Source: Syntrophobacter sp. SbD1 (lineage in GTDB: Bacteria > Desulfobacterota > Syntrophobacteria > Syntrophobacterales > Syntrophobacteraceae). Taken from it: a DNA stretch of 37,217 nucleotides. Positions 16,601-24,375 of the stretch are shown one piece after another. The notes below the pieces were generated by a model. The model saw nothing but the letters and a program-made list of their open reading frames with translations. It was not told where the DNA came from and did not search any database. How positions within the stretch are numbered: position 1 is the first letter of the stretch; each line of letters starts with the position of its first letter. The position numbers were made by a program, and so were the translations under genes. The stretch covers positions 1 to 37,217 of the forward strand of contig OMOE01000114.1 of NCBI GenBank assembly GCA_900290365.1, given 5' to 3'.

Positions 16601-17482
16601 ATGCAGAAACAGTTGATCATCAATGCAGACGATTTCGGAATGACCAGAGGGATTAACCGTGCGGTTTCCGAATGCGCTCATTTTGGAATGCTTCGAAGCG
16701 CCACCTTGATCGCCAACGGAGAGGCTTTCGATGATGCGGTAAAAACAGTGAAGGAGCTGGAGAGGTTCGGGACGGGAATTCACTTTGCTCTAAACAGTTT
16801 CAAGCCGTTGTTGCCGGAAGACAAACTTTGCGGACTCGTCGGTCCGGACGGCCTTATGCCTTCGGGACCCGGCGAACTGTTAATAAAAATTGCCGCTCGC
16901 AAGACCCTGCTCCATGGGATCAAAAAAGAGCTTTTTGCACAGGCTGAGAAAGTATTCGATTCCGGAATCACACCGACTCATTTCGACAGCCATAAACATG
17001 TTCATATTATTCCAGCGGTTCTCGATATTCTTATCGAAATTGCTGAACGTTTTTCAGTGAAATGGATGCGTGAACCTTTCGAAGCCGGGACCCAGTGGAG
17101 TTTTTTATCCGATCTTGAACCGGGCCAACGGGCCGTATTTGTGAAACAGTTTGCCCTGGCCCGTGCGAGTACCGTTACTCGACCGATTTTCAGGTCCCGG
17201 ATCCGCAAGGCCGGAATCCAAACTCCTGCAGGGTTATATGGAATCTCTCCCACCGGGTTGCTCAACGAGAAAATAATTCGGCGCATATGCCGGATGCTGA
17301 AGCCGGGCCTGAGCGAGCTGATGACACATCCCGGCTTTGTGGACGCAGAGCTCGTCCGGCGCAAGTCCCGGCTTCTCGGTTCCAGGGGCAGGGAAAAAGA
17401 TCTACTCGTTTCCACGAAGTTGAAACAATTCTTTGCAGAGCACGAAATAATGCTCAGCCATTTCGGAGAGGTAAAGCCCTGA
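16601..17482 (+). CDS. HpnK/ChbG (YdjC)-family carbohydrate deacetylase
   Basis: This 293-aa metal-dependent deacetylase-like protein opens with INADDFGMTRGINRAV (Asp10/Asp11). The second metal block is HFDSHKHVHIIP (His127, His131, His133, His135), and TGIHF supplies His61. These match the YdjC/ChbG family that removes N-acetyl groups from sugars. The version with GINRAVSECAHFGMLRSATLIANG and a C-terminal MTHPGF resembles HpnK, the member found in hopanoid gene clusters. The ATG at 16601 has a GAGG ribosome binding site, and the protein motif begins at once; an extended start at 16529 adds 24 unlike residues. It stands alone and diverges from the exporter operon. With HpnM- and HpnN-like neighbours it suggests a shared envelope glycolipid pathway. 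Confidence 0.85.
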   Translation: MQKQLIINADDFGMTRGINRAVSECAHFGMLRSATLIANGEAFDDAVKTVKELERFGTGIHFALNSFKPLLPEDKLCGLVGPDGLMPSGPGELLIKIAARKTLLHGIKKELFAQAEKVFDSGITPTHFDSHKHVHIIPAVLDILIEIAERFSVKWMREPFEAGTQWSFLSDLEPGQRAVFVKQFALARASTVTRPIFRSRIRKAGIQTPAGLYGISPTGLLNEKIIRRICRMLKPGLSELMTHPGFVDAELVRRKSRLLGSRGREKDLLVSTKLKQFFAEHEIMLSHFGEVKP

Positions 17483-17542
17483 GGGCAGTGGGACCGCCGG
17501 CCGGGTTCGCCACTCAAACATTCGGCGGCGGCAAGAAATCCC

Positions 17543-17566
17543 CTAAATCTCTAAATCTCTAAATCT
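17543..17566. repeat. Three perfect 8-bp tandem repeats (ctaaatct)
   Basis: Three uninterrupted copies of ctaaatct lie between two convergent genes, next to the stop codon of the minus-strand gene. A slippage-prone microsatellite of this kind could vary in copy number, but it is outside coding sequence, so no phase-variation role can be supported. Confidence 0.85.
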
Positions 17567-17568
17567 TA

Positions 17569-17985
17569 TTATTTGTACGTATCCCACGGCTTTAGATGAA
17601 CATGCCTAATCTCTTCATTCAGAAAAAATGTGCTTTCCTTCACTTTCTTTTCGAGCATGCCTGTTGTGAAAATAAGTTTGTTCACTGCTGCGAAACTGCC
17701 GAGGCTTTTGACCGCAGCCAGGGTAACCAAAGTGTCGAGGCATATGGCGTAAATTATTTCGTTTTCCTCACCTACTGCTATAATGTCAATATGTCGGTCG
17801 GCGATTCGAGGGGGCATGTAGCCGGCTACCGCTCTGAGGCCGAGGTCCTGAACCATCCGGTATAGCTGGCACTGGAGTGTTCCATGAACAGCCCGGTCGC
17901 TGCGAAAAGGTTTGGGAATCTCGATCCATGCTTTTTCCAGTTTGCTTTTCCACAACTCCAGGGTACGGTCCAGTTCCTCGCTCAT
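17569..17985 (-). CDS. Conserved-looking protein of unknown function, 138 aa
   Basis: I do not recognise this protein. It is soluble, with no signal peptide or membrane segment: an N-terminal helical part (MSEELDRTLELWKSKLEKAW), then an alternating strand/helix part. RHIDIIAVGEENEIIYAICLD (about 83-103) looks like two beta strands with acidic residues. This faintly recalls a PD-(D/E)xK nuclease core, but the expected lysine is missing, so I do not call it a nuclease. It lies 12 bp after the M24 peptidase gene on the same strand and is probably the last gene of that operon. Good coding character and tight spacing support a real gene. Confidence 0.6.
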   Translation of the reverse strand: MSEELDRTLELWKSKLEKAWIEIPKPFRSDRAVHGTLQCQLYRMVQDLGLRAVAGYMPPRIADRHIDIIAVGEENEIIYAICLDTLVTLAAVKSLGSFAAVNKLIFTTGMLEKKVKESTFFLNEEIRHVHLKPWDTYK

Positions 17986-17997
17986 TTCACCCTCCGC

Positions 17998-19203
17998 TTA
18001 GATGATCACAAGTTCTTCGGTGGCTGTGTTTAAAGATTCAATGCCATCGTTGGTGACAAGGTAGACATTCTCGAGGCCGGCAATTCCTTCGTCCGGGATT
18101 ATTACCTTGGGCTCGAAGGCGAAGACCATTCCCTGCTGAAGCTCCATTTTCTGCCCTTCTGCTATGAATGGGAATTCGTCGACTTCAATGCCCAGCCCGT
18201 GTCCGACAAATGAAATTTTTGGATCTGACCAGCCCATGAACCATTTGTCCCATCCGGCCTCCCTCGCCCACTCCCATACAGTCTCATAAAGTTTGCCGGT
18301 GATGGCCCCGGGACGCGCCAACTCTTTAAAGCGGGCATGTACCGACCGAACGAAATGATAAGCGGCCGCAAGCCTGGCCGGAGGCGGGCCGATGCAGAAA
18401 TTCCTGGTCTGGTCGTTTGCATATCCGTTCGAAATAGCCATCGCATCTACGCTTACAACCTCCCCGGGCATTATCTTTCTGTTTCCGGAACCTTGGCCGA
18501 ATGCAGGTGAAATTCCCGGACCTCCCGTAGGCGAATCGGTATAGGAGGCCACTGCAGCATTAGGTCCGGCGAGAACATGGCCGAAAATCATTTCCAGGTT
18601 GAAAGCCCTCATGCGTATCATTCCGTAACTGCCGGCCTTGCGCGAGACTGCCTCCAGTTCAGCCCACAATTCGAGTTCGGTCATTCCCGGGACAAGAATA
18701 CGCGGGACAGATTCGGCCACCAGTTTGGATATGGCGGCCGCATCCCTCATGACTCCGATTTCCCATAATGATTTTATCGTCCGCACCTGGCGTATTATAC
18801 CGCTTATGTCGACGAGGTGCTGGTTCGGGAAGATTTTTTTGTCATACATGAAAAAGGCGTTTGCCGGGAGCACGTCCAGTTCGAAACCGATTGTTTCCGG
18901 CTCGCTTGTGCCGCACGCTTCAAATGTTGTTTCGCGCAGTTGCGCAAGGCTCATCATCCGGACTATGGGACGAAGGGGCGATTCTGCTTCAGCCCGCGCA
19001 ACGTTTCGCCGCACAAGGAAAACCGGGTTGCCCGAGGCGGGTACAATGAGGTGAGCGTCCTGAACCGTGCCTGTGAAATAAAACAAGTCTGCATTTTGCC
19101 GAATTACCGCGGCATCGATATTTCTTTTTTGCAAAAGCGCCTGCAGTTCGACAATTCTGTTTGCAATCTCTGTTGCCGGTACCTTCTGCAACTGTTCCTC
19201 CAA
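17998..19203 (-). CDS. M24-family metallopeptidase (Xaa-Pro aminopeptidase/creatinase-like)
   Basis: This 401-aa protein has two domains: an N-terminal creatinase-type domain (about 10-140) and a pita-bread catalytic domain (about 150-400). All five metal ligands are present: Asp253 and Asp264 (VDAMAISNGYANDQTRN), His335 (FVGHGLG), Glu364 (FEPK) and Glu378 (LENVY). It should therefore be an active dinuclear metal hydrolase, probably cleaving Xaa-Pro dipeptides or a related amide. The start is TTG at 19203, 8 bp after the emrB-like stop. Membership in an efflux operon is unusual for this family; it might process an effluxed peptide-like compound, or simply share the transcript. Confidence 0.88.
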   Translation of the reverse strand: MEEQLQKVPATEIANRIVELQALLQKRNIDAAVIRQNADLFYFTGTVQDAHLIVPASGNPVFLVRRNVARAEAESPLRPIVRMMSLAQLRETTFEACGTSEPETIGFELDVLPANAFFMYDKKIFPNQHLVDISGIIRQVRTIKSLWEIGVMRDAAAISKLVAESVPRILVPGMTELELWAELEAVSRKAGSYGMIRMRAFNLEMIFGHVLAGPNAAVASYTDSPTGGPGISPAFGQGSGNRKIMPGEVVSVDAMAISNGYANDQTRNFCIGPPPARLAAAYHFVRSVHARFKELARPGAITGKLYETVWEWAREAGWDKWFMGWSDPKISFVGHGLGIEVDEFPFIAEGQKMELQQGMVFAFEPKVIIPDEGIAGLENVYLVTNDGIESLNTATEELVII

Positions 19204-19211
19204 AGTCTGAT

Positions 19212-20777
19212 TCAGTGAATTCCTGCCCCGGATGAAGCAGGGCCGGTTCGTCCTTTTCTTAATAATAAGGTAAGAGGGATCAGGGACGCCGTAGCAATGG
19301 AAAGTACGTAAAAAGTGTCGTTAAATGAAAGCATGCTCGCCTGGCGTAAGACCTCCTGGTAGATGAATGCAAGTCCTCCCATTGAGTGAGCGGTCCCTGA
19401 ATGATTCATCTCAAGGAGCTGGCTGGAGTGCTGCAACGCCTTTTGGAGAGCGGGATTGTACGGTGTAATATTCTCTGAGAGGAAGGTCTGGTGGACCTGA
19501 GTGCGCTGCGACAGGAGCGTAGCGCTGAAGGCGACCCCAAAACTGCCCCCGAGGTTTCTCATGAGATTGAAAATACCGGATGCGTTGCCCATCTTTTCCA
19601 CAGATACGTTAACGAATACGGCCGAGGCCAGTGGCACAAAGAAAAGCCCAAGGCCAAAACCCTGGAGCAGCCGAGGCAAGGCTATGGAGAAAAAATCACC
19701 CTGGAGGTTGAAGTTCGACATCATCGATAGAGCATAGGAGGTGGTGCCAAGCCCTACGATCAAAAGCAGCCATGGTTTGATACCCTTTTGCATCAAAACG
19801 CCTGCAATCGGCATAATAATAAAGCTGGAAATGCCTCCGGGACCCAGTAGCAGCCCGGCCCAAAATGCAGTGTATCCCATCAGTTGCTGGGCGTAGAGGG
19901 GCAGCAGAACAAAGCTGCCGAAAAGACAGAAAAAGCCCAGGAACATAATAGTGGTCCCGGCGCTGAAAGTGCTGTCCTTGAATATCCTGAGATCGACAAC
20001 GGGATGTTCGGAGCGCAGTTCTACGATAACGAAAAGAACCAAAGCCACCACCGCAACGATGGAGAGGATTACAATAAAGTTTGACTGCAGCCAGTCTTCG
20101 CGCTCCCCTTTATCCAGGACGACCTGAAGCGAGCCAAGGCCGAGGGTGAGCAGGAAAAGGCCCCATTTGTCTATCCGGAAAACTTCCCGTTTAATATAGG
20201 CGGGATCGTGGACAAAAAGCGTTGTCATGAAAAGGGCCAGTATGCCGGCCGGCAAGTTTATGTAGAAAACCCAGCGCCAGGACCACTCATCCGTGATCCA
20301 ACCTCCGATCACCGGTCCTATTATGGGGGCCATCACCACGCCCATGCCGAAGACAGCCATGGCCATGCCGTGTTCACGCCGAGGGAAGGTTTCGAGCAAA
20401 ATGGCCTGGGAGAGCGGCTGGAGTCCGCCTCCGCCAAGACCCTGCAGGATTCGCGCTATTATGAGCACGTGAAGAGAGGGCGCGGCGCCGCAAAGAATCG
20501 AACCGGCCGTGAAAAGCAGGAGCGAAAAAATAAGATAGCGCTTTCTTCCGAAAACGCTGGCGAGCCAACCGGTAATGGGAATTATGATGGCGTTGGAGAC
20601 AAGGTAGGATGTAAGGACCCACGTAACTTCGTCCATTCCCGCATTCAAGCTTCCCTGAATATGCGGAAGGGAGACATTGACTACGCTCGTATCCATAACC
20701 TCGATGAAGGTCGGAAGCATCACCGCGAGGGCAACAACCCATTTGTTGACCCGAGCGCCTTCAAGCTGAGCGGTCAT
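19212..20777 (-). CDS. emrB: EmrB/QacA-family (DHA2) drug:H+ antiporter
   Basis: This 521-aa major facilitator has about 14 transmembrane segments. The family motif SNAIIIPITGWLASVFGRKRY, the GPVIGGWI motif C of antiporters and RWVFYINLPAGI are all present. It is full length. It exports hydrophobic compounds across the inner membrane and works with a periplasmic adaptor and an outer-membrane channel. Its ATG overlaps the stop of the EmrA-like gene (ATGA), so the two are coupled. The outer-membrane partner is encoded two genes upstream in the same operon, giving a complete EmrAB-TolC tripartite pump. Substrate unknown. Confidence 0.92.
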   Translation of the reverse strand: MTAQLEGARVNKWVVALAVMLPTFIEVMDTSVVNVSLPHIQGSLNAGMDEVTWVLTSYLVSNAIIIPITGWLASVFGRKRYLIFSLLLFTAGSILCGAAPSLHVLIIARILQGLGGGGLQPLSQAILLETFPRREHGMAMAVFGMGVVMAPIIGPVIGGWITDEWSWRWVFYINLPAGILALFMTTLFVHDPAYIKREVFRIDKWGLFLLTLGLGSLQVVLDKGEREDWLQSNFIVILSIVAVVALVLFVIVELRSEHPVVDLRIFKDSTFSAGTTIMFLGFFCLFGSFVLLPLYAQQLMGYTAFWAGLLLGPGGISSFIIMPIAGVLMQKGIKPWLLLIVGLGTTSYALSMMSNFNLQGDFFSIALPRLLQGFGLGLFFVPLASAVFVNVSVEKMGNASGIFNLMRNLGGSFGVAFSATLLSQRTQVHQTFLSENITPYNPALQKALQHSSQLLEMNHSGTAHSMGGLAFIYQEVLRQASMLSFNDTFYVLSIATASLIPLTLLLRKGRTGPASSGAGIH

Positions 20778-22075
20778 GGCTTTTCTGAGGAATTCGAAAG
20801 GGTCGTGATCCGAGTGGTTTGCAGCAGATTTGGACCGCTCCTGTCGGCCACATTTATAGTTACATCCAGAGACGCTCCGACCCTCAGCGGGTGGTCGGGT
20901 GGAGGCGGTTGGTCAAGCTCGATCCTAACCGGGATTCTCTGAACGATCTTGATCCAGTTACCCGTGGCATTTTCAGGCGGAATAAGGGAAAAAGCCGCGC
21001 CGGTCCCCGCGCGAATTCCGGCCACCTTCCCCTGATATGTGTATCCGGGATAAATATCGGCCAAAATTGAGGCGGGCTGCCCAATACGAACATTGGTGAG
21101 TTGAGTTTCCTTGAAATTTGCTTCGACGTAAACCGTGCTGAGAGGCACGACAGCCATCATGGCCTGTCCCGGCTGAACCCGGTCACCCACCTGAATATTT
21201 TTTTGAGCAATATAACCTTCAATCGGACCCGCTATCACGCAGTAGGAGAGATTGAGCCGGGCGGCTTCAAGCTCTGCCCGGGACTTGTCGCGTTTAGCCT
21301 GGAGCGCCTCCACTTTACGGGCCTGCACGTAAACGTTTGCCTGCCCGCTTATTGCGGTCTGAAGCTGAGCCCTGGCGCGGGTTACCTGTTGAGATGCGCC
21401 CGAAAGGGCCGACTCCAGGGCGGCTATCTGGGCATCTACCGCTTTGAGCTGGGCCTTGGCTTTATCGAATGCCGTTTCTGCTTGCTCGTGCTGGCGTTGA
21501 GTGCCGGCACCTGAGACCGAAAGGGTTTCGAAACGTTTGGAATCCCGCTCGGCTTGCGCCAAATCTGCAGCGGTAGCGGCGCGGGTGTCCTTCAATTGTT
21601 GAATATTATGCCCGGTTTGCCTCTCCGCATCCTGTGCGGCCTTGAGTGCCGCCTCTGCTGCGTCCACCTGAGAGGATGTCTGGATATTCACCGGAGGCAC
21701 CATCGTTTCGGCGGCTTTAAGCTCGGCCTCATCTCCATCGAGTACAGCCTTTGCTTTATCAACTGCAATCTTGTAATCGGCGGGGTCGAGTTCTATGAGG
21801 GGCTGGCCGGTGGAGACTGCAAAATCGTTATCCACCAATACCTTGAGGACAGTTCCGGGAACCCGGGCACTCACCATGGCGCTGTCCGCCCTGGCATAGG
21901 CATCATCGGTAGATACATAATTTCTTTTGAAAACCAACCAGTAGATGCTCGCCGCAATCACCAGGACCAGGAGAACGGAGCCCCCGGCTTTGATTCGCAG
22001 CGTACGGGACTTATTGTTCGCGCGATCGGATTCGGCCGGCCCTTCGCCGGTTGGAATATCTTTTCCACTGCTCAC
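20774..22075 (-). CDS. emrA: EmrA-like HlyD-family membrane fusion protein
   Basis: This 433-aa periplasmic adaptor has one N-terminal membrane anchor (about 29-51). It is followed by the first lipoyl half-motif (SARVPGTVLKVLVDNDFAVSTGQPLIELD), a long coiled-coil hairpin rich in Ala, Glu and Gln (about 85-270), the second lipoyl half (GYIAQKNIQVGDRVQPGQ) and a beta-barrel domain. This is the standard HlyD/EmrA plan. It links the EmrB-like antiporter to the TolC-like channel. The start is GTG at 22075 and lies at the edge of a short repeat (22076-22132) that separates it from the tolC gene. Confidence 0.92.
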   Translation of the reverse strand: MSSGKDIPTGEGPAESDRANNKSRTLRIKAGGSVLLVLVIAASIYWLVFKRNYVSTDDAYARADSAMVSARVPGTVLKVLVDNDFAVSTGQPLIELDPADYKIAVDKAKAVLDGDEAELKAAETMVPPVNIQTSSQVDAAEAALKAAQDAERQTGHNIQQLKDTRAATAADLAQAERDSKRFETLSVSGAGTQRQHEQAETAFDKAKAQLKAVDAQIAALESALSGASQQVTRARAQLQTAISGQANVYVQARKVEALQAKRDKSRAELEAARLNLSYCVIAGPIEGYIAQKNIQVGDRVQPGQAMMAVVPLSTVYVEANFKETQLTNVRIGQPASILADIYPGYTYQGKVAGIRAGTGAAFSLIPPENATGNWIKIVQRIPVRIELDQPPPPDHPLRVGASLDVTINVADRSGPNLLQTTRITTLSNSSEKP

Positions 22076-22132
22076 TGTTCACTGCTCGCTATTCTTTATA
22101 TTATCATTTTTTATGTTCACTGCTGACTATTC
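22076..22132. repeat. 19-bp direct repeat overlapping the tolC stop and the emrA leader
   Basis: tgttcactgctcgctattc (22076-22094) and tgttcactgctgactattc (22114-22132) differ at two positions. The right copy encodes the last residues of the TolC-like protein; the left copy sits just before the emrA GTG. The motif (gttcactgctcactg-like) belongs to the same style of simple sequence seen at the window start. It probably arose by local duplication and slightly changed the TolC C-terminus. Confidence 0.7.
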
Positions 22133-23469
22133 TCAATAGGGCCGCCAATTGCCCGCTCGAGTTCCGCCCTGGCAATTTCGTACCCGTATAAGGCCTGATT
22201 AAAGTCCGCACGGGTCTGGGCAAGGAATACCTGTGCATTCAAAACCTCAAGGAAAATCGCAATCTGCTCCTTATACTGCAAGGTCGTGATCCGGTCGTTT
22301 TCTTCGGCTTGTTCGACAGAGACCCTGGCAGTTTCGATATTTGCTTCCGCTACCTTCAACTGCTCCAAAGCATTTTTCACTTGAAGCTGGATCTTCTGGA
22401 GAAGGTCTTCCTTTCTTTTCTCAATTCCTCTGAGGCGATATTCCCATTCGAGTTCCGAAGACCTCGTCTTTCCACCCTCGAACAGGTTCCAGTCGACCCT
22501 GACGCCCACAGAAGCATTTTCGTTGTTTGTGTAAGGATTATTATCCCCGGAGAAATCTTCGCCTTCCCGGTAAAATTGGGCAAATGCCGAGACGTGCGGA
22601 TAATAGCGGCTGCGGGCCGCCGTCTTTGAGTATTGCGCCTGCCTGATCGATTCCTGTACTGCAAGGTATTCAGGCCTTTTCTCCTCCGCTGCCGTATACA
22701 ATTGATAGAGGTCCGGGACCTTGTATATCTGTTCTTGAATTCCCGACAGATCCACTTTTTCCTGCAAATCGACATCCATGAGCTGATTGAGATTCGAGCG
22801 AAGGATGACCAGCTGTTTGAATGAGTTTCTTTCTCTCTGCACCGCTTCAGCGAGGGCCACATCGGCCTTGAGAACGTCATTTTTAGCGGCTACTCCTTGC
22901 TGGTAACCGGCCTCGGCGTTTTTTTTCTGCACTTCCAGGCTTGCTGTGTTTTCATGGGCAACCTCAAGCAGCTTCGTCCCAAGAAGCGTCTGCAGATAAG
23001 CGACCTGGACGTCACGAGTGAGGTCCAGGCGGGCTTGCTCGAGCTGGTATTTGGATATCTTCAATCCAACTTTGCTTGCCTTGTACTGCGATTCGAGTCC
23101 AAACCCGGTAAACAGGGGCTGGACCAAATCGACTTCCCACCTGTTGATGGTCTGTATCGAAAACGGAATGTTCGAAAACGTTGCTGAATTCGGTATAGTT
23201 AATGTTACGAACGGCTGTTCGTTGAGCCGCGTGAATGCATACGATGCGTCCACTTTTGGAAAGAAGTCCGCCAGTGCCTGGTTGACCTTTTCACCGGACA
23301 CGCTGACATCCTCGAAGACTGCCCTGTAAGCTCTGTTGTGCGCCAACGCATACTCGACGGCGGCATCTTTGCCAAGCGGCTGAGGCAACTCGGCGCGCGC
23401 GGCTTGTCCCCACATTGTAAAAAGGACAAGAAGACCCGGAAGCAGGAAATAAACGTTCAATCGTTTCAT
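22117..23469 (-). CDS. TolC-like outer membrane efflux protein (EmrAB partner)
   Basis: This 450-aa protein has a signal peptide (about 1-27, ending AARAE) and two outer-membrane-efflux repeats with long amphipathic helices (about 35-230 and 245-440). It forms the trimeric channel through which the EmrAB-type pump expels its substrate. It starts within the stop of the HAD phosphatase gene (ATGA overlap) and is followed after 41 bp by emrA. It differs clearly from the other outer-membrane factor at 14915, so the two export systems in this window each have their own channel. Confidence 0.9.
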   Translation of the reverse strand: MKRLNVYFLLPGLLVLFTMWGQAARAELPQPLGKDAAVEYALAHNRAYRAVFEDVSVSGEKVNQALADFFPKVDASYAFTRLNEQPFVTLTIPNSATFSNIPFSIQTINRWEVDLVQPLFTGFGLESQYKASKVGLKISKYQLEQARLDLTRDVQVAYLQTLLGTKLLEVAHENTASLEVQKKNAEAGYQQGVAAKNDVLKADVALAEAVQRERNSFKQLVILRSNLNQLMDVDLQEKVDLSGIQEQIYKVPDLYQLYTAAEEKRPEYLAVQESIRQAQYSKTAARSRYYPHVSAFAQFYREGEDFSGDNNPYTNNENASVGVRVDWNLFEGGKTRSSELEWEYRLRGIEKRKEDLLQKIQLQVKNALEQLKVAEANIETARVSVEQAEENDRITTLQYKEQIAIFLEVLNAQVFLAQTRADFNQALYGYEIARAELERAIGGPIENSQQ

Positions 23470-24197
23470 TTTTGTACCTGGCGCCGTTCAATCAGCTTGA
23501 CCATATTCTGGTAGCTGAGTTCTGAAAGAGAGCCGATCACCATGTCCGCCTCGGCAAGCTCGTGCAAGGAAAATGAATTCGTAACGGCGATGACTGTAAG
23601 TCCGGCCGATTTGGCCGAACGGATGCCCGCACGTGTATCTTCTATCGCAATGCAATTGGGCGGGTCGAGCAGCTTCGACCCCGGCAACCGGGTTAGCCGC
23701 TCTATTGCAAGAAGATAGGTCTCCGGGTCTGGTTTGCTCTTCTTTACTTCATCAGCGGCCACGATTGCCCGAAACGCTCCGTTCAGGCCAAGCGATGTTA
23801 TGAAAGCCTCCACTTCATGCCGAAGCGCACCTGAAGCTACAGCCATCGGGACTCCTCTGTCCAGCAGTTCAATAACCAACTCGACTACTCCCGGAAAACC
23901 GGGGACGCCACGCAGGATGAGTTGTTCGAGGGCGTTGGTCTTCGCTTCCATGAGCGTGTCCAGAGTCGTAGGGGCAAGCTCCCGGCCCGCTTTTTTGAAA
24001 GCGTATATAAAAGCGTCCCGATCGTCAAAACCAATGTAATTCTCCAGGTAGGTCTCGAAATCATGCCCCAGGCCCAAAGGTGTCAGCACTTCCTGAAAAG
24101 CCCTGTAATGCAGCGGCTCGGTATCCACGAGAATGCCGTCGCAGTCGAAGATTACCGCGTGCAGTTTCGGATCGGGGTTGGAGTTAACAGTGATCAA
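23466..24197 (-). CDS. HAD-superfamily phosphatase/phosphoglucomutase-like hydrolase
   Basis: This 243-aa cytoplasmic enzyme has the four HAD motifs: FDCDGILVDTE with nucleophile Asp18 and general acid Asp20, VASGA as motif II, the lysine in KKSKPDPETYL, and IEDTRAGIRSAKSAG as motif IV. The cap insert between motifs I and II is helical, as in the beta-phosphoglucomutase/phosphatase subfamily. It should act on a small phosphorylated metabolite, perhaps a sugar phosphate; the substrate cannot be told. It uses a TTG start at 24197 and is the first gene of the efflux operon, which is odd for a metabolic phosphatase. Confidence 0.85.
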   Translation of the reverse strand: MITVNSNPDPKLHAVIFDCDGILVDTEPLHYRAFQEVLTPLGLGHDFETYLENYIGFDDRDAFIYAFKKAGRELAPTTLDTLMEAKTNALEQLILRGVPGFPGVVELVIELLDRGVPMAVASGALRHEVEAFITSLGLNGAFRAIVAADEVKKSKPDPETYLLAIERLTRLPGSKLLDPPNCIAIEDTRAGIRSAKSAGLTVIAVTNSFSLHELAEADMVIGSLSELSYQNMVKLIERRQVQK

Positions 24198-24240
24198 CTT
24201 TTTCTTGTGCTCCCCGGGAAAACCTCATGGCCGATTGATC

Positions 24241-24262
24241 GAAGCGACGAATTCGTCGATTC
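24241..24262. promoter_or_regulatory. 22-bp near-perfect palindrome, candidate operator of the efflux operon
   Basis: The arms GAAGCGACGAA and TTCGTCGATTC match at 10 of 11 positions, and the central 14 bp (24245-24258) are perfect. It lies 44-65 bp upstream of the first gene of the HAD-tolC-emrAB operon, in the divergent region with the ABC-F gene. Its size and symmetry fit a dimeric repressor site, for example of the TetR or MarR type usual for EmrAB pumps. No such regulator is encoded next to it; the LysR protein at 26354 is the nearest regulator. Confidence 0.5.
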
Positions 24263-24375
24263 CCCAGTTCCATCGTTTAGCATTTTTTCATGCTTCTGAA
24301 AATTCTTTTCATTTCAAAGAGCATCCCCTTCCTGATAAGAATGGATATTATTATTGTTTTCAAGGAGCGGTTTAA

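Noticed and set aside
11453..17482. Calling the region a hopanoid biosynthesis locus
   Set aside because: Only HpnK/M/N-like proteins are present; no squalene synthase, cyclase or hopanoid modification gene is seen.
17569..17985. 138-aa unknown protein as a PD-(D/E)xK nuclease
   Set aside because: Only a vague strand-acid-strand pattern; the catalytic lysine is absent.
20208..20942. 244-codon plus-strand frame opposite emrB/emrA
   Set aside because: Lies wholly antisense to two genes with clear family motifs; its translation is low in hydrophobic order and rich in His, Arg and Gly, as expected of a shadow frame.
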